Translations under genes and position numbers: made by a program | Shown here: positions 1 through 5,448 of the stretch, one piece after another | Position numbering within the stretch: position 1 is the stretch's first letter | Layout of the letters: each line of letters starts with the position of its first letter | NCBI GenBank assembly: GCA_009785015.1 | Contig: WQXD01000255.1 | Coordinates: 1-5,448 of the forward strand | Reading direction: 5' to 3' | Source of the DNA: Oscillospiraceae bacterium | Lineage (GTDB): Bacteria > Bacillota_A > Clostridia > Oscillospirales > WRJC01 | Length of the DNA: 5,448 bases | Notes under the pieces: model-generated | Told to the model about the DNA's origin: nothing | What the model saw: only the letters and a program-made list of their open reading frames with translations | The model's database searches: none

Positions 1-1
1 T

Positions 2-121
2 ACTGGTTTTCCCCCTGCTTTTTGGGGGTCAACAATATATACGGTTAGTTTGTTTTGCTTGATTCTTTCAGCTCTTCCGACTTTCCGTCGAAACTTAACG
101 AAAAAAAGGAGGAACAGCTGA
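2..121 (+). CDS. Possible C-terminal end of an upstream membrane protein (partial, uncertain)
   Basis: This frame is open from the window edge to a TGA at 119-121, one base before the ATG of the solute-binding protein gene. It would encode about 39 residues: a hydrophobic stretch (IYTVSLFCLILSALPTF) followed by a strongly basic tail (RRNLTKKRRNS), which suits a last membrane segment with a cytoplasmic tail. The gap of 1 nt to the next start would suit an operon. Against it, the basic tail is partly encoded by the A-rich ribosome binding site of the next gene, third positions are T-rich unlike the downstream genes, and the other two forward frames are also open at the edge (stops at 46-48 and 60-62). 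The family cannot be recognised from this fragment. The reading is tentative, and the stretch may simply be leader DNA. Confidence 0.3.
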   Translation, partial: TGFPPAFWGSTIYTVSLFCLILSALPTFRRNLTKKRRNS

Positions 122-122
122 A

Positions 123-1592
123 ATGACAACAAAAAACGTAATCAGGATGAAAGGGTTGTTCGCGTTCGCATTGATTTTGGCGGCTATCATAATGTTTGCC
201 ATGCTGCAATCATGCACAGACAAACATGAGAGCGAAGAAGATGAAAATGCCATAGTCATAAGTAAAAATGAACTCGAAGATACCGATAAACTCGTGGTCT
301 ACGGATACGAATATCTCAAGCCGTTGATCTCGCAGGCGGTAAATTTGTTCAAGAGAGAGTACAGAGAAGTCGAAGTGGAATACAGGGAATTCAGTTTTGA
401 CGAAAAATTCGATTTCGCCGCATTCCAGGAAGTGCTAAAGAGTGAAATGCTCGCGGGCGGGGGGCCGGACTTGATAATAGGCGATGCATATCTTTTTGGC
501 GATATATACAAGACAATGGCATCCGGGGTTTTCCTCGATTTGGATGGAATCATAGAGGCAGACCCCGAATTCGATTTCGATTTGTACAACAGAACCGTCA
601 TGGACAGCGGCGTCTACAACGGCAGGCGTTATCTGGCACCCCTTGACTACGCGGTGATGCCCATGATGGCGGTTGGCGAAAGGTTGGCGGAGGAAGGGAT
701 AGACATAAGCGAATTTTCGACGTTGAGCGGGTTTCTCGGAGCGCTGAGGAGATATATGGCAAACAACATGGAAAAGCCCGGCAAACATATTTCCTATTTT
801 CCCTTTTTTGAGGGCGCGATGAGCTATTTGAATTTCAGTGGGATACAATACATAGATTACGAAAACCAAAAAGCCGATTTTAGCGACCCGAAATTCAAAG
901 AAATCGTAGACACATACAAAGAAATGGTGGCTTACGCAAACAATCCGGCAAGGGAATTTTCATCATACTACGAAGAGCACATATCGACCACCGGAGGATA
1001 CTCGCATGACTACGCCATGATTGTGGGTCTGAGGGCGGGGCAAATGTTCTACAGCAACAGGATGGTTGCGAGAATAATCGAAAGGTTCTATTACGACTAT
1101 GGCGGATTGACGCATGATTGTTCGCCCGTGTTCGCAGGTTTCCCCAACAAAGACGGCGGGACCACCGCCGTGGCAACCAAATACGCGGGAGTGAGGCAGG
1201 GCTCCGAAAACAAGAAAAACGCATACAGGCTGCTGAAAATATTGCTATCGTATGACGTGCAGGCGCTGCAAGCGGAGAATGCCGCCATTTATTACCAGAT
1301 CAACGTACCAGTCCTGAAAAGCGCGGCGCAGGCGGCGGCCGAATTTGAATGGAGCAAGAGCGGATTATACGGAAACGAGGATGGGAGTGTCATCTGGGAA
1401 CCGGTGCCAAAAGAAACGCATGACAGATTCATGGACATCATAACCAATGTGGATTCATGTGCGCTGCCCGCTTACGGGCCCTATGACGATTTTATTTTAC
1501 CCGCTTTGGAATTGTACTTTAGCGGTGAAAAGACATATGACGCCTGCATAAACGATTTGAAAACCAAACTCGAGATATATCTGAGCGAATAG
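123..1592 (+). CDS. Extracellular solute-binding lipoprotein of a sugar-type ABC importer
   Basis: This protein should capture a solute, probably a sugar or oligosaccharide, outside the membrane and deliver it to the two permeases encoded next. Residues 10-30 form a hydrophobic signal segment ending in the lipobox-like LQSC, with Cys31 as the likely lipidated residue; Gln at -2 is slightly unusual. An acidic linker follows (about 36-55). The mature domain begins near 57 (LVVYGYEYLKP) and shows hallmarks of family 1 binding proteins: GGGPDLI at 112-118, GVFLDLDGII at 135-144, a NGRRYLAPLDY segment at 166-176, and a C-terminal FSGEKTYDACINDLKTKLE helix. At 489 residues it is somewhat longer than a typical 420-450 residue member. 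The start is set by AAGGAGG at 106-112, 10 nt before the ATG; Met9 has no comparable site. The substrate cannot be named from sequence. The TAG stop overlaps the ribosome binding site of the next gene. Confidence 0.93.
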   Translation: MTTKNVIRMKGLFAFALILAAIIMFAMLQSCTDKHESEEDENAIVISKNELEDTDKLVVYGYEYLKPLISQAVNLFKREYREVEVEYREFSFDEKFDFAAFQEVLKSEMLAGGGPDLIIGDAYLFGDIYKTMASGVFLDLDGIIEADPEFDFDLYNRTVMDSGVYNGRRYLAPLDYAVMPMMAVGERLAEEGIDISEFSTLSGFLGALRRYMANNMEKPGKHISYFPFFEGAMSYLNFSGIQYIDYENQKADFSDPKFKEIVDTYKEMVAYANNPAREFSSYYEEHISTTGGYSHDYAMIVGLRAGQMFYSNRMVARIIERFYYDYGGLTHDCSPVFAGFPNKDGGTTAVATKYAGVRQGSENKKNAYRLLKILLSYDVQALQAENAAIYYQINVPVLKSAAQAAAEFEWSKSGLYGNEDGSVIWEPVPKETHDRFMDIITNVDSCALPAYGPYDDFILPALELYFSGEKTYDACINDLKTKLEIYLSE

Positions 1593-1601
1593 GAGTGGGA
1601 T

Positions 1602-2507
1602 ATGAATAATGGTGCCAAAAAAACATCCGATTCGAAAAAAATCAGCATGCTTAATGTAAAGAATTCTTTTACGGGCTTTTTGTTTTGTTTCCCGGCGATT
1701 GCGGGATTAATGGTTTTTTTTGCGGTTCCCTTTGGCATCTGCGTGTTTCTGTCTCTGACCGAAAACACGGGCAGCGGCGTATTCGTCGGTTTCGCCAACT
1801 ACAAGGACATACTGGCGAGCGCGGCTTTCAGGCTGGCGGCATGGAATACGTTCAGGTTCAACGCAGCCGCCGTTCCGCTCATCATGGTATTTTCTTTTTG
1901 CGTGGCCTTGATGCTGCACCAAAAGCTGAAGGGGTACGAATTTTTCAGGGCGATCTTTATTTTTCCGCTCGTCCTGCCCGCGGCCTCGGTCGTTTTGTTT
2001 TTTCAGATGGTATTCGGAGGCAGCGGAATGCTGAACGGGCTTTTGGAAAAATTCGGCCTGCCCGCCGCGGATTGGTTTGGCTCAGGGGCCTCTTTCCCTG
2101 TACTCGTGGCATTGTATGTATTCAAAAACTGCGGATATAACATCATCCTGTTCCTGTCGGCGTTGAATTCGGTGCCCAAAGAATACTCCGAAGCGGCCTG
2201 CCTCGACGGGGCAAACCGAATGGCGAGGATGACGAAGATCACGCTGCCGCTCATATTCCCGTATTCATTCTTTATCTTGGTGATCTCCATAATAAACTCC
2301 TTCAGGTCCTTTCGCGAGGCCTATATGCTGTTTGGCAACTATCCGGACGGTGGCGTTTACATGCTCCAGCATTTCATGAACAACAATTTCGGCAGCCTGA
2401 ACTACACGCGACTAGCGTGCGGGGCGATCATAATATTCGCGATGATATTCGTCTTCGTGTCCGTGCTGCTGCGGCTTGGAAGCAGGAATGGGGATATTGA
2501 ACTATGA
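1602..2507 (+). CDS. Sugar ABC transporter permease, MalF/LplB type
   Basis: This is one of two membrane subunits forming the translocation channel of the importer. At 301 residues it has the usual size of LplB/UgpA-type permeases. About six membrane segments are visible, near residues 23-50, 87-107, 114-138, 164-187, 215-232 and 271-291. The first has the family pattern (GFLFCFPAIAGLMVFFAVPFG), and FVGFANYKDIL at 61-71 matches the usual post-TM1 signature. The cytoplasmic EAA loop, which docks on the ATPase, is intact: EAA at 197-199, Gly203, Ile213 and LP at 215-216, with canonical spacing. The ribosome binding site AGGAG at 1591-1595 overlaps the stop of the binding-protein gene, suggesting coupled translation. 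The gene ends in a 4-nt ATGA overlap with the second permease. The transported sugar is unknown. Confidence 0.94.
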   Translation: MNNGAKKTSDSKKISMLNVKNSFTGFLFCFPAIAGLMVFFAVPFGICVFLSLTENTGSGVFVGFANYKDILASAAFRLAAWNTFRFNAAAVPLIMVFSFCVALMLHQKLKGYEFFRAIFIFPLVLPAASVVLFFQMVFGGSGMLNGLLEKFGLPAADWFGSGASFPVLVALYVFKNCGYNIILFLSALNSVPKEYSEAACLDGANRMARMTKITLPLIFPYSFFILVISIINSFRSFREAYMLFGNYPDGGVYMLQHFMNNNFGSLNYTRLACGAIIIFAMIFVFVSVLLRLGSRNGDIEL

Positions 2508-3358
2508 TTATAAAAAGGGGCATGAATGCGAACAAGCCAAAAAAAGCGAACATAGGCAATATTCTTATTTACGCGGCGCTCACGCTGATGGCATTGGTGA
2601 TGTTGTACCCCATCGTTTTCATCTCCGCAAGCTCTTTCATGAGGCTCACCGAGATACTGAACAACTACGGAAAAATCTATCTGATACCGTACAGGGTGAC
2701 AATTCAAAATTACTACGATGTGTTTGTCGCTACTCCGGACTATCTGGCGAAATTTTGGATATCGCTTTTCATCACGCTGTCCATATCCGTCGGTCAGCTG
2801 GCGGTGTCTTGCCTTGGCGGCTATGGTTTCGCCAAATTCAAGTTCCCCCTGAAAAATTTCTTTTTTTACCTGCTCATTTTGCTCATGATGATGCCCTATC
2901 AGGTCATCCTCGTTCCCAATTATATCATGTTGGACAAAATGGGCTTGATAGGTTCGTATGCCTCGGTGGTAATCCCGGGGATGTTTGCCCCATTTGGGAT
3001 ATTTTTACTCAAGCAGGTATATTCGTCCATTCCCGACAGCGTGATCGAAGCCGCCAAAATCGACGGAGCGAACCAAATGCAGATATTAGCCAAAATCATA
3101 GTGCCATACGCCAAAAACGGAATCGCTGCGCTGTTTATTTTGTGCTTCATCGACAATTGGAACATGGTCGAACAGCCATTGATATATCTGAAAGACCCGT
3201 TCAAATATCCCCTCTCCATATTTTTATCGGTAATAAATAATTACCGGCTGGATCTTGCGTTTGTGTGTTCCATTTTGGCGATGCTGCCCGTGGTGATAAT
3301 ATTTTTGTACCTGAAAGAATCGCTCGTGTATGGTATCGAAAAACTAAATTTCAAATGA
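2504..3358 (+). CDS. Carbohydrate ABC transporter permease, MalG type
   Basis: This is the second membrane subunit of the importer, pairing with the MalF-type permease just upstream. It has 284 residues with about six hydrophobic segments (near 19-42, 83-107, 117-140, 150-172, 203-217 and 251-270). The conserved MalG-type stretch is clear: MMPYQVILVPNYIM at 129-142, then GLIGSYASVVIPG, then the EAA loop (EAA at 182-184, Gly188, Ile198, VP at 200-201) that contacts the ATPase. The C-terminus (KESLVYGIEKLNFK) diverges from the usual QR..V.GI..GAVKG ending of the family. I chose the ATG at 2504 because it overlaps the previous stop as ATGA and has a G-rich site upstream (AGGAATGGGG). Met7 (2522) is preceded by AAAAGGGG only 1 nt away, too close for use. 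No ATP-binding subunit follows. Many Firmicute CUT1 importers use a shared MsmX-type ATPase encoded elsewhere, which I infer here. Confidence 0.94.
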   Translation: MIIKRGMNANKPKKANIGNILIYAALTLMALVMLYPIVFISASSFMRLTEILNNYGKIYLIPYRVTIQNYYDVFVATPDYLAKFWISLFITLSISVGQLAVSCLGGYGFAKFKFPLKNFFFYLLILLMMMPYQVILVPNYIMLDKMGLIGSYASVVIPGMFAPFGIFLLKQVYSSIPDSVIEAAKIDGANQMQILAKIIVPYAKNGIAALFILCFIDNWNMVEQPLIYLKDPFKYPLSIFLSVINNYRLDLAFVCSILAMLPVVIIFLYLKESLVYGIEKLNFK

Positions 3359-3382
3359 TAAGATAGCAAAGGAGCGTGCCGC

Positions 3383-4456
3383 ATGAAAATCAAAAAACCT
3401 GTCCTGACGGCAATCACTGCGGCTGCCGTATGCATACTCGCGATACTCACGTTTTTTTCGCGCATGATTATGACCTCGGGGCAGGCATCGGTGCAGGCGG
3501 TTTCCCCCGAAAGAACCGAAATCTACACATCCAAAGACATAACCGGCGAAGTGCAATACGAAAACACACAACAGATAGTATATGACGTCCCGCTGAAAAT
3601 CACCGATGTTTTTGCCGGTTCCGGGGACAGCGTGGAAAACGGTGAGGTAATCATGGAGATCGACAACCGCGAACTGGCGATAGAACTGAAGAAAAGGGAA
3701 CTGGAGGTGATGACAGCGAAAAACAGGCTTGAAGCCTCGGCCGCCGTCGAAGACAAACTGCTCGGTGAATTGCGCCTGCAACTCGAAATAGCGGAGGAAG
3801 AACTTGCCCTGTTCACGGAAAGGTACCCCGCAGATGGCAAGATACGCGCCAAAATGTCAGGCACTATATACAGCTTGAACGCCGCGAAAGGGGAAACCAT
3901 GCCGCCGAATACGGTTCTCGCGAACATATACGATCAAAATTCCCGAGCAAATTTGATTTTTTACCTGACGGAGGATGATGCGAAATATTTCAGCGAGGGT
4001 GATTCCGCAATCCTGCGTTTTGCCGAAAAAATCAATTCAGGAGGAAATTCCATGGAAATCGAAGTCAAAAAAAACTCGTCGGTTTCGAGCAAGCAGTTCA
4101 TCCTGAAAGACAGCCTATACAAATGCACCGTGCCGATACAGAGCGATTTTGTTTGGCAAGGGCAACAAATAGGGCTGCAGATCATAAACAAATCGGACGC
4201 ATACGACATAGTCATCCCCTCCCAGGCGCTGAACCGCGAAGCTGACGACAGTTTTTATATTTTCATCATCAAACCGCGCGATGGCATTTGGGGGGAGGAA
4301 TACTACACCGAAAAAGTGAATGTGAACGTGCTATTCGACAATGGGGTAAAAGCCGCCGTATCGGAGACTGTTTTACTGTTGAACGCAAAAGTAGTGGCGC
4401 ATTCATCGCGGCCGCTTGCGCCGGGCGAGATTGTTGAGTTTAAAATTGGATACTGA
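3383..4456 (+). CDS. HlyD/RND-type membrane-fusion (adaptor) protein, membrane anchored
   Basis: The protein resembles the adaptor subunits that connect a membrane exporter to the cell exterior (MacA/HlyD-like). Residues 1-5 are basic and 7-29 form a single hydrophobic anchor with no lipobox-type cysteine cleavage site, so it is probably an N-terminally anchored extracytoplasmic protein. Two lipoyl-like half-motifs frame a helical hairpin: VFAGSGDSVENGEVIMEIDN at 76-95 and IRAKMSGTIYSLNAAKGETM at 154-173, with a charged, short coiled-coil-like stretch between (about 96-148). A beta-barrel region follows (about 188-270), then a membrane-proximal-like part beginning IVIPSQALN (276-284) and ending LAPGEIVEFKIGY. 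Length (357) is typical. The ribosome binding site AAAGGAG (3368-3374) lies 8 nt before the ATG, and the gap to the permease is 24 nt, so it is very likely cotranscribed with the importer. No exporter ATPase or permease partner is visible, which is unusual and leaves the role open. Confidence 0.88.
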   Translation: MKIKKPVLTAITAAAVCILAILTFFSRMIMTSGQASVQAVSPERTEIYTSKDITGEVQYENTQQIVYDVPLKITDVFAGSGDSVENGEVIMEIDNRELAIELKKRELEVMTAKNRLEASAAVEDKLLGELRLQLEIAEEELALFTERYPADGKIRAKMSGTIYSLNAAKGETMPPNTVLANIYDQNSRANLIFYLTEDDAKYFSEGDSAILRFAEKINSGGNSMEIEVKKNSSVSSKQFILKDSLYKCTVPIQSDFVWQGQQIGLQIINKSDAYDIVIPSQALNREADDSFYIFIIKPRDGIWGEEYYTEKVNVNVLFDNGVKAAVSETVLLLNAKVVAHSSRPLAPGEIVEFKIGY

Positions 4457-4478
4457 AGGTAGATAAGCAAATAAATAT

Positions 4479-4505
4479 GTGTAGGCGGCGTTTTGCCGCC
4501 CGCAC
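4479..4505. terminator. GC-rich hairpin after the transporter operon, probable transcription end or stability element
   Basis: A perfect 6-bp stem GGCGGC (4484-4489) / GCCGCC (4495-4500) encloses a GTTTT loop. After one A/C mismatch it extends by four more pairs, including one T-G wobble (GTGT / GCAC). It lies 22 nt past the stop of the adaptor gene, where a terminator is expected. There is no run of T after the stem on the + strand (CGATTATGTG follows), so it is not a classic intrinsic terminator. Read on the - strand it is followed by moderately T-rich DNA. It may instead protect the 3' end of the operon mRNA. Confidence 0.5.
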
Positions 4506-4631
4506 GATTATGTGATCCCGAGGGAAAAATGCCACGCGGGGGTGTACAACACAGACATAATCATACTGCCTGAACAGCCATGAAAAAAAGATATACATAA
4601 TGAAGTTCGCAACTCATGTGAAAACATAATC
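4506..4631. repeat. Four copies of ACATAAT(C) in the control region of the AraC-methyltransferase gene
   Basis: ACATAATC occurs at 4555-4562 and 4624-4631, its reverse complement GATTATGT at 4506-4513, and the seven-base core ACATAAT at 4595-4601. Four copies of a 7-mer in about 220 bp are more than expected by chance, though the DNA is A/T-rich. The last copy sits where the -35 box of the downstream promoter would be, and it also overlaps a small inverted repeat, ATGT-GAAA-ACAT, at 4616-4627. AraC-type regulators commonly bind direct or inverted repeats near -35, so these could be autoregulatory operators. That role is inference. Confidence 0.35.
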
Positions 4632-4640
4632 TTTTCTCCG

Positions 4641-4649
4641 TGCTATAAT
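4641..4649 (+). promoter_or_regulatory. Extended -10 promoter for the AraC-methyltransferase gene
   Basis: TGCTATAAT is a perfect TGN-TATAAT extended -10 element (TG at 4641-4642, TATAAT at 4644-4649) for the main vegetative sigma factor. No good TTGACA-like box lies 16-18 nt upstream; the equivalent position holds AAAACA. This fits a promoter relying on the extended -10 or on an activator bound at the ACATAATC copy at 4624-4631. Transcription would start near 4656, giving a leader of about 20 nt. Confidence 0.6.
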
Positions 4650-4660
4650 TAATTCAGAAA

Positions 4661-4670
4661 GAGAGGTGAT
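4661..4670 (+). promoter_or_regulatory. Ribosome binding site that fixes the TTG start at 4677
   Basis: GAGAGGTGAT matches the extended Shine-Dalgarno sequence GGAGGTGAT with one change and ends 6 nt before TTG 4677-4679. That TTG opens the AraC-methyltransferase frame. The same frame has a TAA at 4650-4652 and no ATG or GTG between that stop and 4677, so TTG is the only initiation codon consistent with this site and the full AraC domain. Confidence 0.75.
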
Positions 4671-4676
4671 TATAAA

Positions 4677-5448
4677 TTGCTTGAATGGGTATATGCAGTA
4701 CAGAAACTGGTTGATTTTATTGACGATAATGCGGCAAATAATTTATCGCTTGAAGAAATTTCAAAGCGGGTTGGATATTCCCCGTATTATTGTTCAGTAC
4801 AGTTTCATCGTATTGCGGGAACAACAATCAAAAGCTATATGGCAAAACGGCGTTTATATATGGCGACGGTCGCTGTACGCGATACTGATGAGCGCTTAAT
4901 TGACATAGCCATTGAGTACGGATATTTCGGACAGAACTCCCTGACGAGGGCGTTCAAAGATATCTACGGATGTACACCGGCGGTATATAGAAAGAATCCG
5001 ATTCCTATTCCCGTATCCATGAATAAAATTTATATCTCTCTTGAAAATTATATTAAAAGAGGAGAAAATCAAATGGCAAATAAATCAATACCGGGCAGTT
5101 ACGCTATGGAACTGAAAAAAATCGAGGACAACAAGCACCTTATAGGCATGGTGTCGGTTGACGAAATACTGCGTTTCGGTTATGAAATCGGATTGAACGA
5201 GAACAGCAAGGTTCTTGACTTGACATACGGTTACGGCACGATATTAAAAGTATGGAGCGAAGCCTTCGGAATATCGGGCGTGGTTGTTGAAAGGTCGCAA
5301 AGATTCGCCGATGCAGGCAGGGAACGGTTAAAACAAGCAGGGGTAAACGATAAAATAAAAATCGTCTGCGAAGACAAGCGTAAATATGCCGACACAGAAA
5401 AATATGATTTGGTAATCTGTACGGTTGGAGCGCAAATACCTTCGGGCA
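4677..5448 (+). CDS. AraC-type HTH regulator fused to a class I SAM-dependent methyltransferase (3' end cut by window)
   Basis: The frame is open from TTG 4677 to the window edge, giving 257 codons with the C-terminus missing. Residues 3-107 form a complete AraC/XylS double helix-turn-helix. The first HTH is around LSLEEISKRVGYSPYYCSVQ (23-42); the second lies around 74-104 and ends in the signature GYFGQNSLTRAFKDIYGCTP (82-101) and VYR. A short linker (108-132) leads to a methyltransferase domain from about 133. Its SAM-binding motif I is VLDLTYGYG (179-187), with acidic Glu205 ending the second strand, ED at 232-233 as motif III, and YDLVICTVGA (243-252) as motif IV. The TY in motif I departs from the usual GC. 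HTH-first order resembles Rob-type AraC proteins, with a methyltransferase in place of the effector domain. It has its own promoter and is separated from the transporter operon by a hairpin. Domain calls are firm; the methyl acceptor and target genes are unknown. Confidence 0.9.
   Translation, partial: MLEWVYAVQKLVDFIDDNAANNLSLEEISKRVGYSPYYCSVQFHRIAGTTIKSYMAKRRLYMATVAVRDTDERLIDIAIEYGYFGQNSLTRAFKDIYGCTPAVYRKNPIPIPVSMNKIYISLENYIKRGENQMANKSIPGSYAMELKKIEDNKHLIGMVSVDEILRFGYEIGLNENSKVLDLTYGYGTILKVWSEAFGISGVVVERSQRFADAGRERLKQAGVNDKIKIVCEDKRKYADTEKYDLVICTVGAQIPSG
5058..5075 (+). promoter_or_regulatory. Internal ribosome binding site and in-frame ATG at the domain junction
   Basis: AGAGGAG (5058-5064) lies 8 nt before ATG 5073-5075, which is Met133 of the fusion and is in frame. 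This is at least as good as the binding sites of the other genes in the window and falls exactly between the AraC and methyltransferase domains. It could allow a separate methyltransferase polypeptide, or be a relic of two once-separate genes. Use in the cell is not shown by sequence. Confidence 0.45.

Noticed and set aside
11..28. CCCCC / GGGGG inverted repeat near the window start
   Set aside because: The stem is only 5 bp with an 8-nt loop and no T-run follows, so a terminator cannot be supported.
1714..1721. Run of eight T in the first permease gene, a possible slippage site
   Set aside because: The frame continues normally through it into a complete permease, and there is no alternative frame of interest, so it is just Phe codons in a membrane segment.
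2476..3240. A 254-codon frame overlapping the MalG-type permease on the same strand
   Set aside because: The product is rich in His, Arg and Gln with no domain pattern, while the overlapping frame has an intact EAA loop and membrane segments. It is a shadow.
4039..4054. AGGAGG 7 nt before an in-frame ATG (Met224) inside the adaptor gene
   Set aside because: The bases encode Ser-Gly-Gly in a loop inside the beta-barrel part, not at a domain boundary, and a 134-residue fragment from there would not be a sensible protein. Probably chance.
299..4215. Several - strand frames of 63-145 codons opposite the operon
   Set aside because: All lie antisense to well-supported genes, none has a recognisable motif, and no tight set of ribosome binding sites or gene order supports them.
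4666..4899. A 77-codon GTG-started frame at the beginning of the AraC-type gene
   Set aside because: It is out of frame with the TTG-started frame, which carries the full AraC signature; its own product resembles nothing and it uses part of the ribosome binding site as a start.

Overview
The window looks like chromosomal DNA from a Gram-positive Firmicute, most likely a member of the Clostridia. Four things point there: strong AAGGAGG-type ribosome binding sites, a lipoprotein-type solute-binding protein, a sugar-type ABC importer with no ATPase of its own, and a TTG-started AraC-type regulator. Base composition is moderate, with A/T-rich intergenic DNA. No rRNA, tRNA, CRISPR array, insertion sequence or phage gene was seen. 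All credible genes lie on the + strand.

Region 1 (1-122) is the lead-in to the first complete gene. One frame stays open from the window edge to a stop one base before that gene. It may be the end of an upstream membrane protein, but the evidence is weak.

Region 2 (123-4456) is a compact four-gene operon: a solute-binding lipoprotein, a MalF/LplB-type permease, a MalG-type permease, and a membrane-anchored HlyD/RND-type adaptor (MFP). Gaps are 9 nt, a 4-nt ATGA overlap and 24 nt. The first three genes make a carbohydrate (CUT1-type) importer that probably borrows an ATPase encoded elsewhere. The adaptor is the odd member, because such proteins normally serve exporters and no exporter is visible here.

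Region 3 (4457-4676) separates two transcription units. It holds a strong GC-rich hairpin, a 7-8 base motif (ACATAAT[C]) present four times (three direct, one inverted), and an extended -10 promoter (TGCTATAAT) just before the next gene.

Region 4 (4677 to the end) is a truncated gene starting at TTG. It encodes an N-terminal AraC-type double helix-turn-helix domain joined in frame to a class I SAM-dependent methyltransferase domain. A well-placed internal ribosome binding site and ATG lie exactly at the domain junction, so the methyltransferase might also be made alone. This fused regulator-enzyme, with its repeat-bearing control region, is the most interesting part of the window. Whether it is functionally linked to the transporter operon cannot be told from the sequence.
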